A DNA stretch of 33,539 bases from Butyrivibrio sp. (GCA_015056585.1 SVFZ01000031.1:1-33539), one strand, 5' to 3'; numbered from the stretch's first letter, positions 16,610 to 25,370 are shown. Program-made: numbers and translations. The notes: a model not told the origin generated them from the letters alone.

Positions 16610-17938
16610 TTATCTCTTAAGGCCCTTAAGAATCTGCAACATCTCGTCAGAAGTAGTGATTACTCTGCTGTTTGCCTGGAAACCACGCTGCGTTGTGATC
16701 ATGTCTGTAAACTCTTTTGCCAGATCAACGTTACTGCCTTCAAGGTAACCACTGTTTAAATATCCGCCATTCCTTGTAATATCCATAATCTGTGCTGCAC
16801 CTGAGTTTAATGACTGGGCATAGAGGTTATTTCCAACCTGTTCAAGACCCATTGCATTGCTAAACTCCGCAACGGCTATCTGTGCCTTTTTTATCGTCTG
16901 TCCGTTCGAATATCTTCCATATATAGATCCGTCATCTCCAAAAGATATTCCTGTAAGTTCTCCTTCAGGATATCCCTTACGAAGACCTTCCGTATCTCCT
17001 TTATACGCATAAACAGATGATGAATGACTCGCCATTGAGCTTGCATAATTTGTGGTATTGGACAGATCAAGCTCGAATTGTCCGATGACTCCCTCGTCTC
17101 CATCAACCGTAACCTGAACTGTATCTGCAGTTAAGAGCCTTCCATCATGTTTATCGTACACAAGATTTATCGGATCCGCAGCTTTTGACGCAACTATCTC
17201 TCCATCAGAATTAACTACAGATGCAAGAGTGAGGTTGAATGTACTGGAATCCTCATCCCCGGCATTATCCAGCTTAAATTTCAGAGTATATGCTTCCCCG
17301 TCATTACCATATATTTCAAGCATCAGCCCCTTGCCTTCTTTCAGAGCAGGATCCTCGCTGTCAATATTTCCTTTCATGTAGGCAGCTTCTGTAGCTGAAC
17401 CTGCCATGTAGTCCACTTCTCTCATTATTGTAGGATCGTTTTTGTCAGGCATTGCAACTCTGTTTATAACATTAATCTTGGTAACAGCTGCTCCATCTCC
17501 TACACCGCCTTCGCCCATAACTCCCATGACGTAATATCCGTTATTCTGAGTTACAAGGTCACCCTGAGCATCTATAGTAAAAGAGCCGTCACGACTAAAA
17601 TTCTGCGTTGTGTTGTCGGGACTTATTACGAAAAACGAATCGCCGTTTATCATAAGATCAAAGACATTATTCGTCATTACAGCCGAACCCTGCTTTGATA
17701 TGTTGGCGAAAATTGAACCCATCTTGGCTCCAAGTCCTACCTGGTCCGCATTGGTTGAAAATCTGTTATTTCCCGGAGCGCCACTGTTTTTTATGGTCTG
17801 GTAAAGGACATCCTGAAAGCCCGTAGCTGAGGACTTAAAGGCTGTAGTATTTACGTTTGAAATATTATTTCCTATGACATCCATCTCCAACTGGTGAGTA
17901 TTAAGACCTGAAACAGCTGACCAAAGCGATCTCATCAT
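16610..17938 (-). CDS. flgE: flagellar hook protein FlgE
   Basis: A 442-residue protein of the flagellar rod/hook family, building the curved hook joining the rod to the filament. The N-terminal family signature is SAVSGLNTHQLEMDVIGNNISNVNT. FNISK-like features follow, and the C-terminal helix shows SNVDLAKEFTDMITTQRGFQANSR. The length fits FlgE rather than FlgG (about 260). GGAGG precedes a double ATG; either Met could start. No other flagellar gene adjoins it, so it is an orphan copy with its own sigma-28-like promoter and a strong terminator. It may be the only hook gene or an extra one. Confidence 0.9.
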   Translation of the reverse strand: MMRSLWSAVSGLNTHQLEMDVIGNNISNVNTTAFKSSATGFQDVLYQTIKNSGAPGNNRFSTNADQVGLGAKMGSIFANISKQGSAVMTNNVFDLMINGDSFFVISPDNTTQNFSRDGSFTIDAQGDLVTQNNGYYVMGVMGEGGVGDGAAVTKINVINRVAMPDKNDPTIMREVDYMAGSATEAAYMKGNIDSEDPALKEGKGLMLEIYGNDGEAYTLKFKLDNAGDEDSSTFNLTLASVVNSDGEIVASKAADPINLVYDKHDGRLLTADTVQVTVDGDEGVIGQFELDLSNTTNYASSMASHSSSVYAYKGDTEGLRKGYPEGELTGISFGDDGSIYGRYSNGQTIKKAQIAVAEFSNAMGLEQVGNNLYAQSLNSGAAQIMDITRNGGYLNSGYLEGSNVDLAKEFTDMITTQRGFQANSRVITTSDEMLQILKGLKR

Positions 17939-17982
17939 AAGACATGTACCTCCGAATAAATATCCAATATCTGTTATTATCT

Positions 17983-18010
17983 TTATCGGATGGTTTTGTA
18001 ATAATATTTA
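17983..18010 (-). promoter_or_regulatory. sigma-28 (flagellar) type promoter of flgE
   Basis: Minus strand TAAA (18007-18010), 16 bp, TCCGATAA (17983-17990). This closely matches the flagellar sigma factor consensus TAAA-N15-GCCGATAA, with one mismatch in the -10 box and one extra spacer base. It lies about 45 bp before the flgE ATG. Confidence 0.65.
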
Positions 18011-18028
18011 TAGGAAGGCAGATTTTTC

Positions 18029-18057
18029 TTTTAACATTGAAATTCACATTGTATAAT
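18029..18057 (+). promoter_or_regulatory. candidate cysE promoter
   Basis: A perfect -10 TATAAT at 18052-18057 with a weak -35 (TTTTAA, 18029-18034) 17 bp upstream. It lies about 38 bp before the cysE ATG. Confidence 0.35.
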
Positions 18058-18094
18058 GTATAAAAGTCAAAAAAGAAGGTAGGACGCGGCAAAA

Positions 18095-18991
18095 ATGAAT
18101 CAGAACAAAAGAAGCAGTGACGATGAATTAAAGAACGAGATAAAAAATATCGTGGATCTTATCATTTCCGATTACGATAACGACAGGGATATCGATCAGC
18201 TTGACGTATTTAATCAGCCTGACAGAGACGTTGTAAAAGATATTGTGGTAAAACTTCTCAGAATCATTTACCCTGGCTATTCAAGAGATAAGATTTACAA
18301 GAGTTATAATGACAGCAACAGAATTGCAATCGTTATCGAAGACGTTATCTACAACATGCAGAAGCAGATTGCTATTGCTTTCCATCATCATCCGGATTAC
18401 ATAAATGCCACAGATGAAACTTTAGAATGCGGTGCAAGACGTATCACCCATGAGTTTTTCAAAAAGCTTCCTAAAATCAGAGAATACCTTGATACTGACC
18501 TTCAGGCCTGCTATGACGGTGACCCTGCTGCCTATAGCAAGGGTGAAATCATTCTTTCCTACCCGGGTCTTCTTGCAACTTCAGTAAACAGAATAGCTCA
18601 CGAGCTGTATCTGCTGCAGGTACCGCTCATTCCCAGAATGATGACCGAGTATGCCCACAGCCGTACAGGAATTGATATTCATCCCGGTGCAACAATCGGC
18701 AAATACCTTATGATCGATCACGGAACCGGTATTGTTATCGGAGAAACTTCAATAATCGGTGAACACGTAAAGATCTATCAGGGTGTTACAATAGGCGGTC
18801 TCTCAACACGCGGCGGCCAGTCCCTTAAAGGGGTTAAAAGACATCCCACTATCGAAAATAATGTTACAATTTACGCCGGAGCTTCTATCCTTGGCGGAGA
18901 AACCATCATCGGCGAAGGCTCCGTTATCGGCGCTAACGCATTTATCACTTCTTCCGTTCCCGCCGGCAGCCGCATCAGCATGCAGAAATAA
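18095..18991 (+). CDS. cysE: serine O-acetyltransferase (CysE/EpsC type)
   Basis: A 298-residue cytoplasmic enzyme that acetylates L-serine with acetyl-CoA to O-acetylserine, the first step of cysteine synthesis. The N-terminal 170 residues are helical. The C-terminal left-handed beta-helix of hexapeptide repeats starts about 195 and contains the signature GIDIHPGATIGKYLMIDHGTG and the HVKIYQGVTIGG segment. The catalytic His/Asp of the family (MIDHGTG) is present. The long N-terminal region fits the EpsC-like subgroup. It is divergent from flgE and its last 17 bp overlap the convergent dus gene. No cysK is adjacent. Confidence 0.92.
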   Translation: MNQNKRSSDDELKNEIKNIVDLIISDYDNDRDIDQLDVFNQPDRDVVKDIVVKLLRIIYPGYSRDKIYKSYNDSNRIAIVIEDVIYNMQKQIAIAFHHHPDYINATDETLECGARRITHEFFKKLPKIREYLDTDLQACYDGDPAAYSKGEIILSYPGLLATSVNRIAHELYLLQVPLIPRMMTEYAHSRTGIDIHPGATIGKYLMIDHGTGIVIGETSIIGEHVKIYQGVTIGGLSTRGGQSLKGVKRHPTIENNVTIYAGASILGGETIIGEGSVIGANAFITSSVPAGSRISMQK

Positions 18992-20036
18992 ATGCGCAGG
19001 ATGAGAAGATGTTGTTTACTGCGGCGGTGTACTCTCCTTTGCTGCGGGATTTTCGAATGGCTTTGAGGTACTTGTCGCAGTTTTCGAAATGACCTTCAAG
19101 GAATGTCCAGTGCTCAAGAAGTTTAAAGATTACGTTGCGCTCCTCGGGGATGAAAGCAGCATAACCTTCATAGAGAAGCGTAAGGTACTCTTTGAGCTCC
19201 GCAGCAGAAAGCTTTGGACCGCCGTTTAACTCTCTGACCAGCGCAGGATCCGACAAAAGGCCACGCCCTATCATGATTGCGGAGATGTCACTGTAACAGT
19301 GCAAAGCTTTGAGTTTATCAGAGATTGAACTATTGGTCACACATGCATTTTCTATATCGTTTTCCTTTTCAGATTCCGAATAGTTACCACTATTAACGGC
19401 AATATTCCCGTTGTAGCAAATATCTGCTTTGCCGCCGTTTTCCCTGTATATCTGCAGTGCCCTGGCGAATGCCAAAAGGCGAGGCTGTCCCTTGTAAAAA
19501 TCCTCTCTCACCCTGGCGTGAATCGTAAGCTCTTTTACCGGATAACGGGCATAGACTTTCATCAGGTTCTCAATTTCATCTTCACTTTCAAATCCAAGTC
19601 TGGTTTTCAGTGAAATTCCAATCGATTCATCGCTCAGGTTCTCAAATATTCCATCAAGAAATTTATCAAGATAGTCCGTATCTGCCAAAAGACCTGAGCC
19701 TTTATGGGAGTTTGTCACTGTTGCCGCAGGACAGCCAAGGTTAAGATTAACCTCTCTGTATCCCAGTGCCGACATCTCTTTTGCCGCCCAGACAAAGGAC
19801 TCAGTTTTATTTGACATTATCTGCGGAACAATCTGATGACCGTAGTCGTCAAATGCCTCCAAATCTATATTTTCAGGCAGTGCATCCCTTTTTTCCCTCT
19901 TTTTAAAATGATTGTTATGATGCGCGGTAAGAAAGGGCGTGAAGTATTTGTCCACACAATCTCCAAACATCCTGCGATGTATATTCCTTAGCGGATACAG
20001 AGTAATCCCTTCCATGGGTGCAAAATAATATTTCAT
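18975..20036 (-). CDS. tRNA-dihydrouridine synthase family protein with an insertion
   Basis: A 353-residue FMN-dependent enzyme that reduces uridine to dihydrouridine in the D arm of tRNA. The N-terminal APMEG signature is at 6-10. The catalytic Cys102 lies in NLNLGCPAATV, KTRLG at 144-148, and the IHAR histidine (173) and IMIGRG (255-260) contact FMN. Around 213-242, between YNGNI and LKALHCYSD, there is an acidic, Asn/Ser-rich insertion of about 25-30 residues that is not usual in the family and looks like a surface loop. A purine-rich stretch (GAAGGGAAACACAGG) precedes the ATG. The 3' end overlaps cysE by 17 bp tail to tail, with no terminator between them. Confidence 0.9.
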   Translation of the reverse strand: MKYYFAPMEGITLYPLRNIHRRMFGDCVDKYFTPFLTAHHNNHFKKREKRDALPENIDLEAFDDYGHQIVPQIMSNKTESFVWAAKEMSALGYREVNLNLGCPAATVTNSHKGSGLLADTDYLDKFLDGIFENLSDESIGISLKTRLGFESEDEIENLMKVYARYPVKELTIHARVREDFYKGQPRLLAFARALQIYRENGGKADICYNGNIAVNSGNYSESEKENDIENACVTNSSISDKLKALHCYSDISAIMIGRGLLSDPALVRELNGGPKLSAAELKEYLTLLYEGYAAFIPEERNVIFKLLEHWTFLEGHFENCDKYLKAIRKSRSKGEYTAAVNNIFSSCAFISAC

Positions 20037-20157
20037 CCTGTGTTTCCCTTCTATATAAGTTCCTAAGTCACTTTCTCACGAAATGCGCAGCATAGCGGGT
20101 ATTTCTGTCTGAACTGCAAATCTGCGCCCGGCGCTTTTCTGAGAAAAAACAATATTC

Positions 20158-20188
20158 TATAATAATTTCGTCACAATTGAGGTATAAT
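20158..20188 (+). promoter_or_regulatory. two TATAAT boxes upstream of the small Ser/Thr/Glu-rich membrane protein gene
   Basis: TATAAT occurs at 20158-20163 and 20183-20188 in an AT-rich stretch; neither has a convincing -35. A short AGGG/CCCT stem-loop follows at 20199-20214 in the leader. Confidence 0.35.
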
Positions 20189-20293
20189 ATATCCTTGTAG
20201 GGTTCAAAATCCCTGCAATTTATGTCAGATCACATTCATCATAATATTTGTGACCTGCATAAAAGTCAAATTTACAGAAATGGGGATGATAAT

Positions 20294-20668
20294 ATGAGTC
20301 AGGAGAAAATTGACGCTTACAAAAAAGAAAAATCAGGTCGTAAAGAGAGAATTGCCAAGCAGAAAAAGAGAAACAAGATTTTAAAGATCACCGGTATCAT
20401 TGCAGGAGCTGCTATCGTTATTGCAATTGCAGGCGCCATAGTCTGGAACAGAGTAGAGGCTTCCAATGCCGCTGCAGAAGCTGCTGCAGCCGCTGAAGTT
20501 GAGGCAACTGCTGAGACAGATACTACTTCTGAGAACGAAGCAGAACCTTCTACGGAAACAGAAACTTCTACGGAAACAGAAACTTCTTCAGAGAGTGAAA
20601 CAGAGGCTTCTACAGAAGAGAGCACAGCTGCTACAGAGGATGCATCCGCTGAGACATCTGCTGAATAA
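20294..20668 (+). CDS. small single-pass membrane protein with Ser/Thr/Glu/Ala-rich tail
   Basis: A 124-residue protein of unknown function using the ATG at 20294, which has GGGGATG upstream; an in-frame ATG 24 codons earlier lacks a site. Residues 1-30 are highly basic and cytoplasmic (KKEKSGRKERIAKQKKRNK). One membrane helix spans about 33-52 (IIAGAAIVIAIAGAIVW), and the outer tail is almost only Ala, Glu, Thr and Ser with STETET repeats. The DNA of the tail repeats as well (an 18-bp unit with ACGGAAACAGAAACTTCT). No catalytic motif is present. The composition resembles the acidic region of the large adhesin. A strong terminator follows. Confidence 0.65.
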   Translation: MSQEKIDAYKKEKSGRKERIAKQKKRNKILKITGIIAGAAIVIAIAGAIVWNRVEASNAAAEAAAAAEVEATAETDTTSENEAEPSTETETSTETETSSESETEASTEESTAATEDASAETSAE

Positions 20669-20678
20669 TATGATTTTT

Positions 20679-20716
20679 AAAGCCTGCGATTGTGATATTC
20701 AACCGCAGGCTTTTAT
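20679..20716 (+). terminator. rho-independent terminator
   Basis: AAAGCCTGCG pairs with CGCAGGCTTT across a 15-nt loop, followed by TTTATATA on the plus strand. On the minus strand the T run is poorer (TTTAAAAATC), but it may also serve the converging response-regulator gene. Confidence 0.8.
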
Positions 20717-20762
20717 ATACTCTTTTTGCCTTAACAACTTCACCTTAAAAATCCAAGATCCG

Positions 20763-21530
20763 TTAAATTAGTGATTTTATCTTCTGTCTTTCAAAGAATT
20801 CATCTATGTTTGCCACAAGATCAGCAGGTGGCATTGTTTTCAAAAGATATTTCTCCGGCTTTAAGGATAAAACCTGCATAACACTTTCTTTATCACTCTT
20901 TACTGTAAGAAACATAACCGGAATCTCACTGGTGGAAGGCTCGCTCCTTAGCATTTCAAGTACCTTGGGGCCTGTGGTCACCGGCATTTCATAATCAAGC
21001 AGTATAAGATCCACCTGATTCCTGGCAAGAAAAGTAATAGCTGACATTCCGGAATTGACCATAAAAACCTGATATTTATCGGAGAGCCAGGATTTGATTG
21101 TCCTTAGCATTGTTCCGTCATCATCCACCACAAGAATTCTCTTTTTCTGAAGCCGTTCTTCTTCCTTTTCCACAACTTTATGCATTTCTCTAGCCAGCTC
21201 TTTTACATTCACGGGACGCTCAAAAGCAGCTGCAATCTTGTCTTTTGTGGTAGCGTTATAAACCTTTTCAATTTCATCGTGTGAACCTATTATACTTATC
21301 GAAAGATCATTTTCCACAAATTTGTCTCTGATATATACAAAGAACTCCATCATATCATCCACGTCATCGACATATATCAGATATACATTGGGTTTATTCT
21401 CTATATGCTCTATCTCAGTGACATTATAAGATGATTGTATAACATCAAAACCCTCTGATGTCAGCTCTTTTGCAATCGAGGTTACCATGAAACTTTTTCC
21501 ACCACCTATGAGAAGTATCCTTTTATCCAT
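20763..21530 (-). CDS. response regulator with two receiver domains and no output domain
   Basis: A 255-residue cytoplasmic protein. Residues 132-250 are a typical receiver: D136/D137 (VVDDDG), the phospho-acceptor Asp179 (LLDYEMP), Thr209 (FLTV) and Lys231. Residues 1-115 look like a second, degenerate receiver: strands and helices fit (RILLIGGGKSF, YLIYVDD, ISIIGS) but the first acidic pair is missing. No DNA-binding or enzymatic domain is present, so it probably works in a phosphorelay or by protein contacts. It starts 49 bp after the hybrid kinase stop on the same strand and is probably its partner. Confidence 0.8.
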   Translation of the reverse strand: MDKRILLIGGGKSFMVTSIAKELTSEGFDVIQSSYNVTEIEHIENKPNVYLIYVDDVDDMMEFFVYIRDKFVENDLSISIIGSHDEIEKVYNATTKDKIAAAFERPVNVKELAREMHKVVEKEEERLQKKRILVVDDDGTMLRTIKSWLSDKYQVFMVNSGMSAITFLARNQVDLILLDYEMPVTTGPKVLEMLRSEPSTSEIPVMFLTVKSDKESVMQVLSLKPEKYLLKTMPPADLVANIDEFFERQKIKSLI

Positions 21531-21579
21531 CCTGATTTTCTCCTAATTATCAGCTTTTATCTTACAAATTCAGGCTTTG

Positions 21580-24579
21580 CTACAGAATCTCAAGCAGTGC
21601 ATCTCTGTCAACTGCTGCCATCAGTTCTTTTACCTTGTCATACTTTTCCTTATAAGCTTTAGGAACTCTGTACTCTGAAAGCATGTTCATAATTCCGTCT
21701 GCTGTGTCAAAGTCGTAGGCCTCCAGTAGTTCCTTCATATCCCTGAAAGCACCTATAAGCTCTTCTTCATCTATCTCGGGAAAAGAGCTCTCGTCAACAT
21801 TCCCGTTTATGGCTGCAAGCTTTTCATTATAGCTTCTGTAAAGTTCAAGAAGCTGCGGAGTCTTTTCCTGAATTTCAGACTCATTCTCATCATTTCCGCA
21901 CTTCTCGAGATATGCTGCTTTTTCGGAAAGTTCCATAGCACCGATAAGTCTTGCAGAACTCTTTAAAGCGTGTACTGTAACGGTGTAATTGCGATAATCT
22001 TTTTCCCGTGCAAACTTCTCTATATTGTCTGCCTTGGAATTTATGGATATCAGGAATTCTTTTACCACATCTGTAAGAAGTTCTCTGCTTCCGCAGTTCT
22101 TTTCCGCTTCCGCAAGATCAATTCCCGAAAGGTTATCAAGCACATCCATATTCTCCGGTGCATTGTTTGCAGTGCCCCGGGAATCAGCTGTATTCTCACC
22201 TTCACCGTATCCTTCTGCCTCTTTTAAATCCACATGCGTATCGTCAGCCTCTTTAACTTTCTCCTTTGGAAGGATCTCCATCAGCATCTTTTCCAAAAGC
22301 TCTCCGTTTACAGGCTTTGAGAGATAGTCGTTAAAGCCGGCCTCCATATACTCTTCTCTTGCACGCTCTCCTGCATTTGCAGTAAGTGCTATGCAGGGCG
22401 AGTCAATCGAGAGATTTCCTTCAAGTTTTTTCAGGGCTCCAAGTGTCTCAATTCCATCCATTTCAGGCATTCGATGGTCGATAAAAAGTGCATCATACTT
22501 CTTTTTCTTAACTTTCTCAAGAGTCTCAAAACCACTCTCTGCAGTATCTATCTTTATCAGCGTCTTTTTCAAAAGACCCTTTACCACCGTAAGATTAATC
22601 GGTGTGTCGTCAACCACAAGGATTTCAGCATCAGGAGCCACAAAGCTCTCATGGTATTTTTCCTGCGAGTCCACGAACTCCTTGTATTTTTTCCTGAAAT
22701 CACCCAGTTCTTCCCAGGATGCAACCTGTTGTTTTACTTCAAAAGAAAAATCCGATCCCTTGCCATATTCACTCTTAACTTCCAGCTTCGTATCCATAAG
22801 GGCCAGGAGCTTTTTGACAATGCTCATGCCAAGACCGGTTCCCTCTATGGACCTGTTCCTTATTTCTTCTATCCTCTCAAAGGGAGAATAGAGCTTTGCA
22901 AGGTCCTCCTCCTTGATTCCGATTCCGGTATCTACCACTTGGAAACGTAAAAAGATGTTATCATCATCTGCTTTTCTAAAGGAAACATTTAATGTGACGC
23001 TGCCCTCCTCGGTGTACTTTACGGCATTTGTCAGGATATTGGTGACACACTGCTTTATCCTTATTTCATCGCCGACAAGCACTGTAGGAAGCTTCCTGTC
23101 AATATTCATGTTAAGGGCAAGTCCCTTGTCTTCTGCTTTTACAGCTACAAGATTTATAAGGTCGTTAATGGTGGAGCCCAAATGATATTCAACAGGTAAA
23201 ATATCCATTTTCCCCGCTTCAATCTTAGAAAAATCCAAAATATCGTTTATGATTCCAAGCAAAGAATTTCCCGCACTCTTTACGCCGTTTGCATACTCCA
23301 GTATCTGCTCTTCTTTGCTTTCCCGAAGGATCATCTCATTGAGACCCAGCACAGCATTTATGGGAGTTCTTATTTCATGGGACATATTGGATAGAAATGA
23401 GGACTTCGCCTCCGATGCCTTTTGGGCAACCTCAAGCTCTTTTTCCAGTTCATGCTCTTCGTTAATGTGGCCGATGTACGCTTCTATCGCATGTACGGTC
23501 TCCTTGATAGAATCATAGACCACCTGTATCTCATCCCTTGTTCTTACCACAAGCTTGTCTACTTTTCGGCCAACTTCCAGTTTCTTTTCATCGTCTGCCT
23601 CGGCATACTCCTGCATAAAATCCGACATATTGCCAAGAGGAGCACCTATCGTGGTCTTTGTATAGAAATTGGCAAAACCGGCCATAGGCACGCCAACACA
23701 TAGCATCAGTAGCATCATCTTTATATCATAGCTGATGGCAGAGGCATTGAACCTGTATTTCATTCCCTCGATTCCCTCTATGATCGTGTCCTGATCCATG
23801 CTATCGGGAATTTCCTGAAACATTTCACCCTGATGAACTGATGTAACAAACATATCTTTAATATCCGGAAACAGAGCCACCATAAATATAGCCACGAACA
23901 CGCCCAGCAGCATCTCTGTAATGATTAAGATAGCTGTGATTTTAACACTGACCTTGGTCTTTCGGATACTACGCTGAAATTCCTGATTTCTTCTGTAAGC
24001 CTCAGTATATGCAAATCCGATGGGGAACGGAGTTTTTGTAATATCCGGTGCTTTGGTAAAGAAAAAGTGAAAAGCAAATGCTGTTGCAAAAACAACCAGT
24101 ACTTCTCTGGTAAAATATATCAAATAATTGCCAAATTGTGCTACTTCATAAGCATTATTGGAAATAATAGAAAGACAGGCAAACTCTATCAAAGCTGTTA
24201 CAGCAAGAGTAATAAGCGCAGAGAGGGCAGTTTTCTTTTTGGTGCTAAACCACCCATACTGTCCAAAGATTGAAAAGCATATTGTAGCTACAAGAAAAAT
24301 CGACATCTTAAAGGCACTACTCATGTCAAAAAGCAGCGCCACCACAAAAGATATAGAAAAAGAAATAAGAGAAATAAGGTAGCCATACATACCGCCAAGA
24401 AGGAGAAATGGTAAGGTAAAAAAAGAAATCCGCATTTCGGACTCTCCCACTGCTATCATCATATTGCTGCCATGAAGGGCAGCAAATATACACAATCTTG
24501 TAAGTCCAAGCCAAACGATAACACTTATAATTCTAATGATCCATCTTAGCCACTTCTTGATCTTGGTATTATCAGCCAT
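21580..24579 (-). CDS. hybrid sensor histidine kinase with receiver and Hpt domains
   Basis: A 999-residue membrane phosphorelay kinase. The N-terminal 175 residues hold about five membrane helices. A second unit follows with helices at about 213-237 and 285-305 around a small external loop. A coiled linker leads to HisKA (His401 in SNMSHEIRTP) and the ATPase domain (N-box Asn518, DTGIGI 550-555, GTGLGM 580-585). A receiver (about 652-770; VVDD, Asp701 in FIDHRMPEMDG, Lys755) and an Hpt domain (His870 in VHALKSSARLIG) complete it. All phospho-residues are present, so His-Asp-His-Asp transfer could end on the adjacent twin-receiver protein. The signal is unknown. AGAGGT precedes the ATG. Confidence 0.92.
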   Translation of the reverse strand: MADNTKIKKWLRWIIRIISVIVWLGLTRLCIFAALHGSNMMIAVGESEMRISFFTLPFLLLGGMYGYLISLISFSISFVVALLFDMSSAFKMSIFLVATICFSIFGQYGWFSTKKKTALSALITLAVTALIEFACLSIISNNAYEVAQFGNYLIYFTREVLVVFATAFAFHFFFTKAPDITKTPFPIGFAYTEAYRRNQEFQRSIRKTKVSVKITAILIITEMLLGVFVAIFMVALFPDIKDMFVTSVHQGEMFQEIPDSMDQDTIIEGIEGMKYRFNASAISYDIKMMLLMLCVGVPMAGFANFYTKTTIGAPLGNMSDFMQEYAEADDEKKLEVGRKVDKLVVRTRDEIQVVYDSIKETVHAIEAYIGHINEEHELEKELEVAQKASEAKSSFLSNMSHEIRTPINAVLGLNEMILRESKEEQILEYANGVKSAGNSLLGIINDILDFSKIEAGKMDILPVEYHLGSTINDLINLVAVKAEDKGLALNMNIDRKLPTVLVGDEIRIKQCVTNILTNAVKYTEEGSVTLNVSFRKADDDNIFLRFQVVDTGIGIKEEDLAKLYSPFERIEEIRNRSIEGTGLGMSIVKKLLALMDTKLEVKSEYGKGSDFSFEVKQQVASWEELGDFRKKYKEFVDSQEKYHESFVAPDAEILVVDDTPINLTVVKGLLKKTLIKIDTAESGFETLEKVKKKKYDALFIDHRMPEMDGIETLGALKKLEGNLSIDSPCIALTANAGERAREEYMEAGFNDYLSKPVNGELLEKMLMEILPKEKVKEADDTHVDLKEAEGYGEGENTADSRGTANNAPENMDVLDNLSGIDLAEAEKNCGSRELLTDVVKEFLISINSKADNIEKFAREKDYRNYTVTVHALKSSARLIGAMELSEKAAYLEKCGNDENESEIQEKTPQLLELYRSYNEKLAAINGNVDESSFPEIDEEELIGAFRDMKELLEAYDFDTADGIMNMLSEYRVPKAYKEKYDKVKELMAAVDRDALLEIL

Positions 24580-24629
24580 GTAGAATACCTCTGAAAGATA
24601 TTACGGTAAAGCGTTACGGTATCTACTTT

Positions 24630-24638
24630 ATTATATCA
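24630..24638 (-). promoter_or_regulatory. extended -10 promoter upstream of the hybrid kinase
   Basis: Minus strand TGATATAAT, an extended -10 with perfect TATAAT, about 50 bp before the kinase ATG. No clear -35 is seen. Confidence 0.45.
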
Positions 24639-24724
24639 TAGTTTTCAGAATGAAACATTTAAGAATATATCAATCAAGCCCCAGTGCCACCAACACCGGT
24701 AATGTAACAGATAAAATATTAATC

Positions 24725-24753
24725 AAAAAAAGAACCGCACATCCATGCGGTCC
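24725..24753 (-). terminator. rho-independent terminator following a tRNA 3' end
   Basis: Minus strand GGACCGCA pairs with TGCGGTTC (24732-24753), followed by TTTTTTT. It lies directly after the tRNA 3' fragment, as a tRNA gene terminator would. The 280-bp region 24600-24878 contains nothing else but this, the fragment and the kinase promoter. Confidence 0.8.
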
Positions 24754-24760
24754 TCTAAAG

Positions 24761-24780
24761 TCGGAGTGACGTGATTCGAA
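24761..24780 (-). other. tRNA 3'-end fragment (probably tRNA-Pro), candidate attachment site
   Basis: Read on the minus strand: T loop TTCGAAT, T-stem half CACGT, acceptor half CACTCCG and discriminator A, exactly the last 20 nt of a tRNA. CACTCCG fits a CGGAGTG acceptor, common for tRNA-Pro. The matching 5' half is absent: upstream bases do not pair with the T stem and no CGGAGTG follows. A tRNA-targeted integrated element leaves this at one border. The nearly palindromic GTGAT/ATCAC arms beside it could be element DNA. Confidence 0.5.
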
Positions 24781-24878
24781 CAATCACCCCTCTCCAAAAC
24801 ACGCATAGAAAGGAGGTTTGCGACATCCTTATTCTTTAGGAACCACTTCACAATCTCATCCCCGGATACAATTTACAT

Positions 24879-25370
24879 TCACATATTAAAATACAGTTCA
24901 TTGTACCTGGCATTGTAGTTATGTCCGGAATATCCCTGACAGTCAAAATCGGTAACTACTATATCTTTTCCCTTTGCATGCGAATAATCGCAGTAATCTG
25001 TAAAATCGGTACCCAAAAGTGCAATACTCGACACTCTGCCATTCTTCTGAACAACATCTTTTACAAGCAGAAATTTAAAATCCACTCTATTTCCCATAAT
25101 GTTAAAGTTCTTTATTACAAGAGGAACGCCAGAAGATTCATTTGACACTGAATTATATGGTACTCTGTTTGATCCTGTGTTGGCTAAATCAGTAAGGTAC
25201 TTGTAAAGGGCGGAATCAGTATTCTGAGTGATTGCACTCGGAGATAGTGCAGAAAATGAAGCCCCCAAGTCAAATATCAGCGGTATCTTAACTTCAAGTA
25301 TCGGCAGTCTGTTATCGTCACATATATAATGATAACCGTCACCGATTCTTATTTTCTTAAGCTTTGTCAA
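24879..25370 (-). CDS. retropepsin-like aspartic protease-fold protein
   Basis: A 163-residue protein without signal peptide. IPLIFDLGASFSALS (29-43) resembles the D-T/S-G-A-S active site of retropepsin-like aspartic proteases, with Asp34. IALLGTDFTDY (116-126) matches the second family motif, hydrophobic-LG-x-D. Together these suggest a single-domain, dimer-forming aspartic protease fold; activity is unproven and the match is based on two motifs only. Its start overlaps the previous gene by 4 bp (ATGA), so the two are translationally coupled. It lies in the accessory region next to the tRNA fragment. I know no close family from sequence alone. Confidence 0.5.
   Translation of the reverse strand: MTKLKKIRIGDGYHYICDDNRLPILEVKIPLIFDLGASFSALSPSAITQNTDSALYKYLTDLANTGSNRVPYNSVSNESSGVPLVIKNFNIMGNRVDFKFLLVKDVVQKNGRVSSIALLGTDFTDYCDYSHAKGKDIVVTDFDCQGYSGHNYNARYNELYFNM

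Noticed and set aside
20222..20293. Upstream start for the small Ser/Thr/Glu-rich membrane protein
   Set aside because: The extra 24 residues are polar and unlike the rest, no ribosome binding site precedes that ATG, and GGGGATG sits correctly before the ATG at 20294.
24745..24870. A complete functional tRNA reading minus from about 24865 to 24761
   Set aside because: The T-stem 5' half does not pair, no acceptor 5' strand CGGAGTG is found, and no D or anticodon arm can be folded. Only the 3' 20 nt are tRNA-like.
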